Origin: Roseomonas genomospecies 6
GTDB taxonomy: Bacteria > Pseudomonadota > Alphaproteobacteria > Azospirillales > Azospirillaceae
Assembly (NCBI RefSeq): GCF_008365375.1
Contig: NZ_QOKW01000012.1
Location: 62,001-126,000 of the forward strand
Reading direction: 5' to 3'
DNA length: 64,000 nt
Numbering within the stretch: the first letter of the stretch is position 1; every line of letters begins with the position of its first letter. The position numbers were made by a program, and so were the translations under genes. The notes beneath the pieces were generated by a model. That model did no database searches. It had not been told where the DNA came from and saw only the letters and a list, made by a program, of their open reading frames with translations. Shown here one piece after another: positions 35,681 to 44,406 of the stretch.

Positions 35681-37441
35681 ATGATCGTCGATGGACTGCC
35701 TGTTGCCGCTCGCACGCTCTGGATCCGTGGTGGCCTGGTCGCCGCGGCGGTGATGGCGGTGCTGGCCGCGGCGGCGGCCGTGTGGCTCTGGCTTGACCTC
35801 GCCCGGGCACTCGCGGCCGGGGAGCGGTCCGCCCGCTCGCTGGTCCGGGTGCTCGAGGAGCAGACAGCCCGGAGCTTCCAGGCGGTCGACCTGACGCTGA
35901 CCGGGATCATCGACACCCTAACGCTGAAACACGACTTTAGCGAGCACGATCTCGCCTTCGCGGACACGTTGCGCGAACGGCTGAGGTCTCTGCCGCATGT
36001 CCGGGCGCTGTTCGTGATTGGCGCGGACGGCTTCATCACGCAAGACACCGACCACCCGAAAACGCCCCGCGTCACCCTTGCCGACCGCGACTACTTCATC
36101 GCGCACGCCAAGGATCCCAGCGCATCCCTGCTCATCGGCAAGCCGCTGATCAGCCGTTCCCTGGACGATTGGTTCGTCAGCGTGAGCCGCCGCATCGACC
36201 AGTCGAACGGCAGCTTCGGAGGGATTGCCGTCGCCGCCGTCGAGCCGCGGTACTTTGAGCGCTTCTACCAAGCCCTGGGTCTTGAAGAACGCGACAGCAT
36301 CGCCCTGTTCCGGCATGACGGCATTCTGATCGCCCGCTTCCCGCAACATGATGCGGTCGTCGGAAAGGACTTCTCGTCGCTGGAACTTTTCACAGTCCGT
36401 CTGCCGGGCAACGCTGAGGGAACCTACCACGCCCCCAGCATGATTGACCGCACCCCGCGGGTCGTCAGCTATCGCTCGGTTCCGGAATTCCCTTTGGTGG
36501 TCGCTGTCACGCTGAACAAGGACACCCTGCTTGCCGGGTGGTGGCGCAACGTGACGGCCACCGTGGCTGCGGGCTTCTTGGTCGCAGGTCTGCTCGCTCT
36601 TCTGGTTGCGCTCTGGGTCCGGCGCCGGGTCGAGCGTGAACAGGCTGTTCAGCAACAGATTCAGGCGCAGAAGCTGGAGGCGCTCGGTCGCATGACCGGC
36701 GGTGTGGCGCACGACTTCAACAATCTGATGGCCGTCGTGTCCAGCTGCCTCATGCTCGTCAGGCGTCGGGTTGACACCGAGGAGGTGAAGCATCTCACGG
36801 AAACGGCCTTGGGGGCCGTCGAGCGTGGAACCAAGCTGACCCAGCAGATGCTGGCGTTTGCGCGTCGCCAGGATCTCACGATCGTCGAGGCCGACGTCAA
36901 CGAGATGCTGGCCAGCCTTCAGGAACTGCTGCGCAATGCGGCGGGACGCCAAGTCGAGGTAATCTTCGACCTCGGGAGCGACGTCCCGCTCTGCCGGACC
37001 GACCGGACGCAATTTGACACCGCGCTGCTGAACTTGGTGGTCAATGCCCGCGACGCCATGCCCTCCGGCGGCACGATCCGCATCGCGACGGCGCGGTGCA
37101 CCGAGGGCGACGTGCGGCGGACGGGGACGCTGAAACCCGTTCCACACGCCTGCGTAACGATTGCCGATACTGGGCAAGGAATGCCGCCGGACGTGCTGCG
37201 CCGGGCCCTCGAGCCCTTCTTCACCACCAAGGGCGACAAGGGCACCGGCTTGGGGCTGAGCCAGGTTTATGGCTTCGTCAGACAGAATGGCGGCGACATG
37301 AAGGTGGAGAGCGAGGTCGGCGTCGGCACAACGTTCCACCTGCTGTTCCCCGCGGTCGAGCGTGGCAGCATCCCCGCTTCCAGCCGAACGAAGACGCCTG
37401 GGGACGAAGACCGATCCCGGGCATCGCCCACGTCGGCGTGA
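35681..37441 (+). CDS. Membrane histidine kinase with dCache-type sensor
   Basis: A 586-residue protein. Helix 1 (about 15-40) and helix 2 (about 290-312) enclose a periplasmic double-Cache-like sensor (LADRDYFIAHAKDP; GKPLISRSLDDW). The kinase core has acceptor GGVAHDFNNLMAVVSS (near residue 345), ATPase boxes NLVVNARDAMPSG, DTGQGMPP and GTGLGLSQVYGFV. This HisKA type typically works with single-domain receivers; 37920-38444 is a nearby candidate. The start ATG 35681 has only a weak ribosome site. Confidence 0.86.
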   Translation: MIVDGLPVAARTLWIRGGLVAAAVMAVLAAAAAVWLWLDLARALAAGERSARSLVRVLEEQTARSFQAVDLTLTGIIDTLTLKHDFSEHDLAFADTLRERLRSLPHVRALFVIGADGFITQDTDHPKTPRVTLADRDYFIAHAKDPSASLLIGKPLISRSLDDWFVSVSRRIDQSNGSFGGIAVAAVEPRYFERFYQALGLEERDSIALFRHDGILIARFPQHDAVVGKDFSSLELFTVRLPGNAEGTYHAPSMIDRTPRVVSYRSVPEFPLVVAVTLNKDTLLAGWWRNVTATVAAGFLVAGLLALLVALWVRRRVEREQAVQQQIQAQKLEALGRMTGGVAHDFNNLMAVVSSCLMLVRRRVDTEEVKHLTETALGAVERGTKLTQQMLAFARRQDLTIVEADVNEMLASLQELLRNAAGRQVEVIFDLGSDVPLCRTDRTQFDTALLNLVVNARDAMPSGGTIRIATARCTEGDVRRTGTLKPVPHACVTIADTGQGMPPDVLRRALEPFFTTKGDKGTGLGLSQVYGFVRQNGGDMKVESEVGVGTTFHLLFPAVERGSIPASSRTKTPGDEDRSRASPTSA

Positions 37442-37699
37442 ACCCCGGACATCCGCTGGCCAGTAGCTGAAACAGCGCTTTCGCAACATAGAAAATATAG
37501 GATTGCGTCGTGTTGCCCACGATACCCCGTGGAGAACGACGAATACCTTACCCATTGCGAGGGTTTGAATAACTTTGCTCGCAAGGGCGATCTCTTTCAG
37601 ATTCTTGCGAAAAAATGGCGGACCTTTTCCCTCGCGGCGCCCGCTTCGGCGGCTTTGAATGTTCGCAAGGTGGCGTCGATACCGGAATGGAAAGCAGCG

Positions 37700-37909
37700 A
37701 TGAGTACGGAAGACCTGCGCGTTCAAACCGCGATAAACAGCCTTGACGACGTTGAGGCGATGCTCGAGGAGGTCTGCGCCGACCGGCGAATTCCAGCACC
37801 GCAGGTGAACGCCTTGCTGGAACGGTTGGCCGCCATCGCGGATCTCGTGGATACGGGGTCGTCCGCCCCCGAAGAGCGTCCTGACCCGCCAATTACCTGG
37901 CTTCATTAG
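37700..37909 (+). CDS. Small acidic hypothetical protein
   Basis: A 69-residue, mostly helical acidic protein (LDDVEAMLEEVCADRRIPAP; ALLERLAAIADLV). It precedes a receiver gene by 10 nt and is likely in its operon. GGAAAG precedes ATG 37700. Family unknown. The 258 bases before it hold no gene but include a TTTCAGATTCTTGCG motif (37595-37609) that recurs near the second small RNA. Confidence 0.55.
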   Translation: MSTEDLRVQTAINSLDDVEAMLEEVCADRRIPAPQVNALLERLAAIADLVDTGSSAPEERPDPPITWLH

Positions 37910-37919
37910 GAGGCGAGCC

Positions 37920-38444
37920 ATGGGCCCCCTCGCTCACGACCGGGATACAGGAAAGGCCGTGACCATCGTCATCGTCGAAGACGACGGCATCGCCGCTTTG
38001 GGGATGAAGATGGCGCTGGAGCGGCACGGGTGCCGGGTCCGGGGTATTGCCGGTCACCCCGAAGCGGCGGTCACCCTGTGCGGCTCGGGAATCGACCTTG
38101 CCTTGGTCGACATCAATCTCGCGTACGGCCGATCCGGTGTTGCGTTCGCCCGCGCCCTTCACGAAGCGTGTGGAGTTCCTTGCCTGTTCGTCACCGGGCA
38201 CCTCGAAGAGGCCCTTGCGGCGAAGGATGCGGCGGTTGGCTGCCTGGGCAAGCCGTTCACCGACCTTGCCCTGACCATGGCCGTCGATGTCGTCCGGCGC
38301 ATCCTGGCCAACCGGCCACCGGGGCCGATCCCGTACGGGATGGAGCTGTATCCCGGCTGGAGCCGCGCCAGGACACGCCGGGAGCTTGCTCATGCAGCGC
38401 TCCGCCAACGCACCGGCGCGCACGGTCGCAGGGTCCAGCGTTGA
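37920..38444 (+). CDS. Response regulator receiver with basic C-terminal tail
   Basis: A 174-residue protein: receiver domain (IVEDDGIAALGM; Asp in LVDINLAYGRSG; VTGHLEE; LGKPFTDL) and an Arg-rich tail of about 45 residues without a known output fold. AGGAGG lies directly before the ATG. The kinase-like gene that follows overlaps its end, so they act together, perhaps in a phosphorelay. Confidence 0.82.
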   Translation: MGPLAHDRDTGKAVTIVIVEDDGIAALGMKMALERHGCRVRGIAGHPEAAVTLCGSGIDLALVDINLAYGRSGVAFARALHEACGVPCLFVTGHLEEALAAKDAAVGCLGKPFTDLALTMAVDVVRRILANRPPGPIPYGMELYPGWSRARTRRELAHAALRQRTGAHGRRVQR

Positions 38445-39135
38445 AAAGCGATCTACAGCGGCAGAGTCTCTGATGAAGCATGAGCCAAGTGCCGGGGGCA
38501 CGGGTCCTCAGCGCGATGGACCGGACGAGAGGTCGGACGCGGCGGTGATCGCCGACCTGCGTCATGGCATGGCGAACAGCCTCCAGATGCTGGCGGCGTT
38601 GGTGCAGGTGCGCATCTCCGCCCTCGAGGATCCCGGCACGCGCCAGGAACTCGAAGCTCTGGTGTCGGGCGTGCACGGGATGGGCATGGTGTACCGCGCT
38701 CTCGATGTGAGCACTGGTCGGTTGCGGACGGCCGTCCACCGGGTGGTCCAGGATCTGTGTGGAGTTCACCGCGCCGCCTTGGAATCCGCGAACATTCAGC
38801 TGCGCTGCCACACCGACGACGTTCTGATCCCGCTCGACGCCGCCATGCCACTGGCGGTACTGACCTCTGAAATGCTCATGGCCGCGATCAAACGCTGCCA
38901 GCGGGCCAGACACGGGGCTCTCGACGTCCTTCTCGTCCGCGACGACGATGGGTGCCTTCGCCTCGACGTCCTCAACGACGGCTTCGACCTGCCTCAGCAC
39001 TCCGGCCGGGCGGCCGGGGACCTGCTCGGCTGGACCGTCGTCACCGCCTTGGCCCACCAGATCGGTGCCTCCGTGGAGCGGAGCGCCGACGATCGCCGCA
39101 TCACGCTCATCCTCAGGCCGAGCAGGCTGGAATGA
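38392..39135 (+). CDS. Degenerate HisKA_2-type kinase, possible ChpT-like phosphotransferase
   Basis: A 247-residue protein. The acceptor helix is recognisable (IADLRHGMANSLQMLAALVQ, with the His in place of HRVKNNLQ). The ATPase-like part is present by fold but its Asn-box reads TSEMLMAAIKRC without Asn, and the G1 box is replaced by LNDGFDLPQ, so ATP binding is unlikely. Histidine phosphotransferases of the ChpT kind have exactly this layout (DHp plus dead ATPase), which makes a phosphorelay role with the overlapping receiver gene plausible. ATG 38392 follows GGGAG; ATG 38473 is an alternative. Confidence 0.65.
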   Translation: MQRSANAPARTVAGSSVEKRSTAAESLMKHEPSAGGTGPQRDGPDERSDAAVIADLRHGMANSLQMLAALVQVRISALEDPGTRQELEALVSGVHGMGMVYRALDVSTGRLRTAVHRVVQDLCGVHRAALESANIQLRCHTDDVLIPLDAAMPLAVLTSEMLMAAIKRCQRARHGALDVLLVRDDDGCLRLDVLNDGFDLPQHSGRAAGDLLGWTVVTALAHQIGASVERSADDRRITLILRPSRLE

Positions 39136-39202
39136 GCACTCACGGTCGGCGTCGTGGAGGCGCCGATCATCTCTTGACCAAGTGCTACCGAGGGAGACAG
39201 CG

Positions 39203-39376
39203 ATGCCGACAATGGAGTCCCCGCGCGTGATGAGCCTGCGTCAGCGCCACGCGGCACTCGACGCCCGGATCCATGCCGAGTACAGCCACACCCATCCCGA
39301 TGACCTGGCGTTGAAGCGGCTGAAGCTCGAGAAGCTGCGCCTCAAGGAGGAGATCGACCGGCTCGCCCAACACTGA
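39203..39376 (+). CDS. YdcH/DUF465 family small protein
   Basis: A 57-residue protein with the DUF465 pattern RHAALDARIHAEYSHTHPDD followed by LKRLKLEKLRLKEEIDRL, an all-helical coiled-coil hairpin. Function unknown in all bacteria. AGGGAGA precedes ATG 39203. Confidence 0.82.
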   Translation: MPTMESPRVMSLRQRHAALDARIHAEYSHTHPDDLALKRLKLEKLRLKEEIDRLAQH

Positions 39377-39503
39377 ATCTCGGCTGAGTCCTGCAAGACG
39401 GGAGGCTCGCCGCGGATCCGGCGCGGTGGACGTCCGCAAAAGGCGGCGTCCGCCACCTCCCCCTGATCGCTCCATTATCCTGGCTGCGAAGGTCCCGTTC
39501 GCT

Positions 39504-39929
39504 GTGACCGCTGACGCCTATTTGATCCCGATCGCATGGTCCGCCAGTTTCGAATCTGGGATGCCGGAACTCGATGAGGAGCATCGGGTGCTCGCCACGC
39601 TCTACAACGACCTCGTACGGGCGCTCACCCGCCGAACCTCTCTTATTCTGCGGCACGAGTTCTTTGAAACCGTGGAGACGGCCGCCGCCGCGCATTTCGG
39701 CAACGAGGAGCGCTTGCTCCGCAAGCTGGGCGGAACGGATGTGCTGAACCACATCAACTCGCACAGCCGATTCCTCGACGACATTGCCCGGCTGCGTCTC
39801 GCGGCCGCTGAGGAACACGCGCTTCACGATGCAGCCCATGTTTTGCGCCGGTGGCTGATCGAGCACTTCCACGAAGACCAGGTTCTGTTCAAGGCCCTGC
39901 GCTTTCATGGCAAAGCGCCGCCGGACTGA
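39504..39929 (+). CDS. Bacteriohemerythrin-like protein
   Basis: About 141 residues with the hemerythrin di-iron motifs in order: PELDEEHR, HFGNEERLL (HxxxE), HINSHSRFLDD (HxxxH) and HFHEDQ (HxxxD). It binds O2 or supplies oxygen to chemoreceptors or oxidases. The GTG at 39504 gives the usual family length; an upstream ATG at 39426 would add a Pro/Arg-rich extension and has no ribosome site. Confidence 0.8.
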   Translation: MTADAYLIPIAWSASFESGMPELDEEHRVLATLYNDLVRALTRRTSLILRHEFFETVETAAAAHFGNEERLLRKLGGTDVLNHINSHSRFLDDIARLRLAAAEEHALHDAAHVLRRWLIEHFHEDQVLFKALRFHGKAPPD

Positions 39930-40013
39930 GATTTTCAGATTCTTGCGGAAATGATGCTGGGCCGCGAACTGGGTCACTCTCCCCGCGCAACAACGGAGAC
40001 GTCCCTCCGTTAA

Positions 40014-40175
40014 GAGTACCGATCTTGGGAGCGACATGCCTCCGAAGATCCTGCTGGCCATCGCAAGCTGCTTCCCCCCAGCTTGCGCTCCCCGCGGCTC
40101 GGCGCGGGGTTCTCTGTGTGGTAGCGTTTCCTCCCTAGACTCGGGCCGCGCCGGTTAGGCGCGGCCCATTTCTTT
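40014..40175 (+). ncRNA. Candidate small RNA, copy 2 (structured, with terminator)
   Basis: Homologue of 26697-26860. The GATCTT.GGAG / CTCC.AAGATC hairpin (40021-40050) is kept while its loop differs. A different middle part forms two stems (GCAAGCTG / CAGCTTGC and CCCCGCG / CGCGGGG). The 19-nt tag GCGTTTCCTCCCTAGACTC (40124-40142) is identical, and the terminator has a 10-bp stem (40143-40152 with 40158-40167) with a TTTCTTT tail. Loop changes with kept stems support an RNA. Ends are estimates. Confidence 0.74.
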
Positions 40176-40228
40176 GGCGCGCAGGTCGCGGCCATCGCTT
40201 CCCAGGGTGGTGTTGTTCCGGTCCCCAA

Positions 40229-40633
40229 TCAGGAGCCGAACAGGACCAACCGGGCGGGGGCGTCCGAAGGGAATCTTCCTTCAAGCAGGGCCTCAATGGC
40301 GAGCAGCGTGCCCGCGACTTCGCGCTCGCTGAACGGCTTGGCCAGCACCCCCAGGCCGGTTGCCCGGACCTCGGGAGTGTCCGGCAGCGTGGCGGTGATG
40401 AAAACGCTCGGGATGTTGTGGACCCGCTTCAGCGATGCGGCCGCATCGACCCCGGACGACCCGTCCGCCAGCGCCACATCCATCAGGGCGACGTCGGCAC
40501 CTTCGGCTGCGGCGATCGCCTCGGCATCGGACGCCGTCGCGGCGATGCCAACAACATCATGACCGGCGTGCAGCAGCTGCTGTTCGAGGTCGAAAGCGAC
40601 CAGTGCGTTGTCCTCGACGATCAGTATCCGCAT
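40229..40633 (-). CDS. Single-domain response regulator
   Basis: A 134-residue receiver (MRILIVEDNALVAF; Asp in ALMDVALADGSSG; ITATLPD; AKPFSE). It lies 86 nt downstream of the ethylene-receptor-like kinase, on the same strand, and is its most likely partner. A longer start at 40684 is possible, but its ribosome site touches the ATG. Confidence 0.82.
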   Translation of the reverse strand: MRILIVEDNALVAFDLEQQLLHAGHDVVGIAATASDAEAIAAAEGADVALMDVALADGSSGVDAAASLKRVHNIPSVFITATLPDTPEVRATGLGVLAKPFSEREVAGTLLAIEALLEGRFPSDAPARLVLFGS

Positions 40634-40719
40634 GGTGCATCCCGCCAGCCGGACCCAAGGCAGGACGCTGTGCGTGTCGGGCATCCTCCTTCCCCGTTAA
40701 CACGGCGCCGGAGGATCGG

Positions 40720-42264
40720 TCACGTCGCCAAGGCGCCTATGCCTGACACGCGAGGTCCGCTCACCAAGGCGGCGGGCGCCCCCTGAGTGGCGTCTCGCGG
40801 CAGCTCAACCCGAACCGTCGTTCCCGTCTCGACCACCACCGTCAGCGTGGCGCGAAGCTGACGGGCCAGCACTTGGACCAGCGGTTTGCCCATTCCTGCG
40901 CGCGGTTCCCCCCGCGGGTCGCCGACCCCGTCGTCCCGCACGGTCAATACAGCCCCGGGCTCGCCGCCTCGCAGCGACACGTGGATGGTGCCGGTACGCT
41001 CGCCGGGGAAGGCGTGCTTCACGGCGTTGCCGATGACCTCGTTGGCGAGCAGCCCAAGAGGAACGGCCACGTCGAGCGAGCCGTACAGGTCCTCGACCTC
41101 GACCATCATCCGAACACGGCCTGATGGCGGCGCGAGCTGCTGAATGCTGACGCACAGATCGCGGACTTGCTGGCCGAGGTTGACCACGGACAGGGTCTTC
41201 GATGTGTACAGGTTCTCGTGAACCCGGGCCATCACTTGAATGCGGCCGCTCATCGCCTCGAAGCGTTCGGCCAAAGCGTCATCGCCCGTGCGTCGTTTCT
41301 CCAGCTGCATCAGCGCCAGCAGGCTTTGAAGGTTGTTCTTCACCCGATGGTGGACCTCGGTGAGCAGCACCTCCTTCTCGGCCAGCGATTCGCGCAACGC
41401 CTCGGTGGTCCGCACCCGGTCGGTGATGTCCGCGATGGTCCCCAGGAAGCGGCGCCGAGGCGTCTCATCCTCCACGTCGTTGTAGACGGCCCCTTGAACG
41501 TCCATCCAGCGGGTGTCCCCGTTCGCTGTCAGGATCCGCACCTCCATGTCAATAGCACCCTTGTGCAAAGCCTCCGCGAACGCCGCCCGGACCTGTTCCT
41601 GGTCCTCGGGATGAACACGCTCGAAGAACCCCTCGACCGGCTGCTCGTCGTCCGTGTCCAGCATGGCCCGGCATTGCGGTGACCGGACCACGGTACCGGT
41701 TGTCAGGTCCCACTCCCATAGGCCGACGTTGCCCGCGGCGGCGGCCAAGCGGGCGCGTTCCTCGCTCCGCGCCAAGTCGGCCGTGCGTTCCGCAACGCGG
41801 CGCTCAAGCTCGTCCCGGGCTTCCCGCAAGGATGCTTCCGCTGTCAAGCGTTCCTGGATCTCCCGTTCCAGCCGCGCATTGGCTTCCCGAAGGGCGCGCG
41901 GGCTCGGAATCGTGACGATCCGTGGGAGCAACGGCCACAGCATTGCGGCCGTCGTGACCGAGACCACGGCGGTGACGGCCTTGATGATGCCGTCGAGGCC
42001 GTAGGCGGGCCACCACAGCGTGATCATCCCCATGAGGTGCGTCAGCCCGCACAGGACGATGAAGGCGGCGAACAGCCACGCGACGCCACGGTGCTCGAAG
42101 TCCGGCTTGCGCCGCAGGTAGGCCAGGATGACCACCGGAATGGAGAAGTAGGCCAAGCCGATCGCTAGGTCGGAGACAATGTGCAAGGCCAGAAGGTCCG
42201 GTCGCCAGGTCAGGCAAAACCCATGTGGCAGGAACGGCGACACCCCGAACAGGTAATCGAGCAT
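40720..42264 (-). CDS. Ethylene-receptor-like histidine kinase (ETR1-type sensor, PAS, HisKA_2)
   Basis: A 514-residue protein with three N-terminal membrane helices (about 20-110) that match the plant/cyanobacterial ethylene-binding domain: Asp in IVSDLAIGLAYFSIP and the copper ligands Cys and His in VLCGLTHLMG, with Tyr, Ile and Pro of YFSIP kept. A coiled coil (about 125-180), a PAS domain (about 180-300) and a HisKA_2 kinase follow (EVHHRVKNNLQSLLALMQL; GLLANEVIGNAVKHAF; DDGVGDP). Ethylene receptors of this form are known in Azospirillum. AGAGGA precedes ATG 42264. A receiver gene follows. Confidence 0.88.
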   Translation of the reverse strand: MLDYLFGVSPFLPHGFCLTWRPDLLALHIVSDLAIGLAYFSIPVVILAYLRRKPDFEHRGVAWLFAAFIVLCGLTHLMGMITLWWPAYGLDGIIKAVTAVVSVTTAAMLWPLLPRIVTIPSPRALREANARLEREIQERLTAEASLREARDELERRVAERTADLARSEERARLAAAAGNVGLWEWDLTTGTVVRSPQCRAMLDTDDEQPVEGFFERVHPEDQEQVRAAFAEALHKGAIDMEVRILTANGDTRWMDVQGAVYNDVEDETPRRRFLGTIADITDRVRTTEALRESLAEKEVLLTEVHHRVKNNLQSLLALMQLEKRRTGDDALAERFEAMSGRIQVMARVHENLYTSKTLSVVNLGQQVRDLCVSIQQLAPPSGRVRMMVEVEDLYGSLDVAVPLGLLANEVIGNAVKHAFPGERTGTIHVSLRGGEPGAVLTVRDDGVGDPRGEPRAGMGKPLVQVLARQLRATLTVVVETGTTVRVELPRDATQGAPAALVSGPRVSGIGALAT

Positions 42265-42374
42265 CAGAATCCTCTTAACAAAGCGGCGCGTTGTGGCACG
42301 AGCCGTTTGGGGGTTCAACGGCAGCGTCGGCCGGTTCCCCTTTTTTGCGGATAGGAGTCCTGATGCTGTTGGCT

Positions 42375-43217
42375 TCAGGATGCGCGGGGCAGCTGCACCA
42401 TCGCGAGACCGCCTCCTCCCGCCCGCAGAAGCTGTGCGAGGCGCGCTTCATCGCCAACCCCACTCTGTACCGCCGCCTCGGCCAGGGTTGTTCCACGTCC
42501 CAGATAGGCCCTTGCGCGGGTGACCCGGCGCTGGAGCACATACTGCGCCGGTGTGCTTCCAAACGTCGCCCGGAACGCCGCATGCAAGACGTCGACGGGG
42601 AGATCGAGGGCACGGGCCAACGTGCGGGTGTTCAGGTCGGCCGCGGAGATATTCGCTTCGATGTAGTCGATAGCTCGGCGCAGGTCGCGCTTGGCCAGTC
42701 CCATGCCCGAGGTGGCGGGCGGCATGCTGATCGCGCGGGCGGCATGCAGGGCAAGCAGTGTCGCCCCGGATCGGAGAATGGTTGCGGTGACAGGTGATGG
42801 CTCCCGCAAAGCGTCGCGCACCGTGGCGGCAATTGCCTGGGCTGCGGGATCGCAATGGCCGATGAGGGGCGAAAGGCTTGTCGGCTCTGTGCCCAAGCCT
42901 TCCAGCACCATGTCAGCGAAGCGAACCGGCTCCAGCATGAGCACCAGGTAGGGGCCGCTGTCCTGGGTCGCGATCTTGACCTCGGTGCCCGCCGGGTAGA
43001 ACACGATTCCGGCCGGTGGCACAATGACCTTGTTGGTCCGATCAGCTCCCAACGCGAGGTTGGCTTCGGCGCCCTCCAGGTGGACCGATATGCGGTGGCA
43101 CGGAAGTTCCAGGTGGAGGTCGAGGTCGCGGCTTGGCACGTACTCCACAATCACGCCGCTTAGGGTGCGCCGTGCTCCGAGTTTTGGCGCGTTGCTGCAT
43201 GGGTGTGCATTCGTCAT
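42375..43217 (-). CDS. AraC-family regulator, second of a tandem pair, degenerate C-terminus
   Basis: A 280-residue protein with a cupin-like N-terminal domain (VIVEYVPSRDLDLHLEL; IVFYPAGTEVKI) and an AraC-type DNA-binding region in which the first HTH is kept (LNTRTLARALDLPVDVLHAA) and the second is degraded (TTLAEAAVQSGVGDEARLAQ). It overlaps the upstream AraC gene by four bases (ATGA). It is a paralogue of 30790-31626. Confidence 0.72.
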   Translation of the reverse strand: MTNAHPCSNAPKLGARRTLSGVIVEYVPSRDLDLHLELPCHRISVHLEGAEANLALGADRTNKVIVPPAGIVFYPAGTEVKIATQDSGPYLVLMLEPVRFADMVLEGLGTEPTSLSPLIGHCDPAAQAIAATVRDALREPSPVTATILRSGATLLALHAARAISMPPATSGMGLAKRDLRRAIDYIEANISAADLNTRTLARALDLPVDVLHAAFRATFGSTPAQYVLQRRVTRARAYLGRGTTLAEAAVQSGVGDEARLAQLLRAGGGGLAMVQLPRAS

Positions 43218-44140
43218 TTCCGATCGGTCCTGAAGCGGCTCGGCGTGGTGCCGATGGCTTTTCGGAAGAAAGTCGAGAAGTGGCTGGCGCTCGAGAAGCC
43301 GCACTGTGTGGCGATGTCGGCGACGGGTAGGTTGGTTTTGGCCAGCAGACCGGACGCCATGGCCACCCGGCGCCGCAGCACGTAGCGATGGGGTGGTTCG
43401 CCGACGTCTTGGCGGAAGCCTCGCGCGAAGTGGTAGGGGCTGAGCCCGGCCACCGCGGCAAGGTCGGTCAGGCTCAACTCGGCCGCGAGGTTTTCTTCGA
43501 TGTAGTCCAGCACCCGGCGCAGCGCGGCGGGAGGAAGGCTGAGACGCTCACCGAGCGCAGGCGTTTCGGTCCACGCTTCCCGCAGCGCCTCGGCGGCGAT
43601 CAGGGTGAGCAGGGATTCCAGATACAGCGGTCCCCAGTCCGCTCCGCTTTCCAGATACCCGCGCAGCACCGGTTGCAGGCGGACAAAATTGGGAGGGCGG
43701 AGCCCATGGACGTAGCGGAACGAGCCCGACCGCCCATCGAAGAGTTCGTGGGTGAGCGTGGTCAGACGTGCGTCCTCGACGCCGATCAGGATCATCGAGG
43801 GGGGGACGGTGTGGAACGCCCCCTCGACCGGCATGCTTCCGGGAATGAAGCCCAGGTCGCCGTCATTGCAGCGCTGGAGTGACTTGCGTGACGAGCCGAC
43901 GGCGACATCGCCGACCAACGGGCCAAGCGGGGTGCAGATCGTCGCGAGCGGTTGGCCTCCCTGCATGGCAAACGGTTGAGGGCGGACAAGGTCCACCGTG
44001 AAGCCTGGGACCTGCCAGCGGCGGCTCGCCACAAAGGAGATTGACCGGGGGTCGATGAGCTTGAACGTCACACCGGAGACCGGCTTTGCTCCTTTTCTGG
44101 CCGGGATCGGTTGCACCCCCTGGCTCGCTGCATCGCTCAT
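43214..44140 (-). CDS. AraC-family regulator, first of a tandem pair
   Basis: A 308-residue AraC-type regulator with an N-terminal effector domain and an intact double HTH (LSLTDLAAVAGLSPYHFARG; VADIATQCGFSSASHFSTFF). ATG 44140 is preferred; a longer form from 44215 is possible. It is paralogous to 31623-32486, and like it is followed by a shorter AraC gene with a 4-nt overlap. Confidence 0.82.
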   Translation of the reverse strand: MSDAASQGVQPIPARKGAKPVSGVTFKLIDPRSISFVASRRWQVPGFTVDLVRPQPFAMQGGQPLATICTPLGPLVGDVAVGSSRKSLQRCNDGDLGFIPGSMPVEGAFHTVPPSMILIGVEDARLTTLTHELFDGRSGSFRYVHGLRPPNFVRLQPVLRGYLESGADWGPLYLESLLTLIAAEALREAWTETPALGERLSLPPAALRRVLDYIEENLAAELSLTDLAAVAGLSPYHFARGFRQDVGEPPHRYVLRRRVAMASGLLAKTNLPVADIATQCGFSSASHFSTFFRKAIGTTPSRFRTDRK

Positions 44141-44406
44141 TACGGCCTCTGGTAAACTGTCGTCGGGCACGGCGGTCCTGGCGCTGACGCGGTCGGCGCT
44201 CCGGGACAACAGCAAAGAGGCAATGAAGGCTCGAAAGTTCTAAACGGGAGTTGGCGTGAGTAAGAAAAATGCATCGAATTGCCTGCTGACTGCTTGCATC
44301 CAACGTGCGTTGGCGCTGTGCTCCCCATGAGCTGGTGGCCGGGCGAGTCGTTGAACCGTCCCGTGCGTCACCGCCATGAACGTGGCCTTCACGGCCTTTT
44401 CCCGAA

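Noticed and set aside
42290..42375. Possible terminator with a T6 run near 42340-42355
   Set aside because: The stem pairs poorly and the T run is on the plus strand, where no gene ends.
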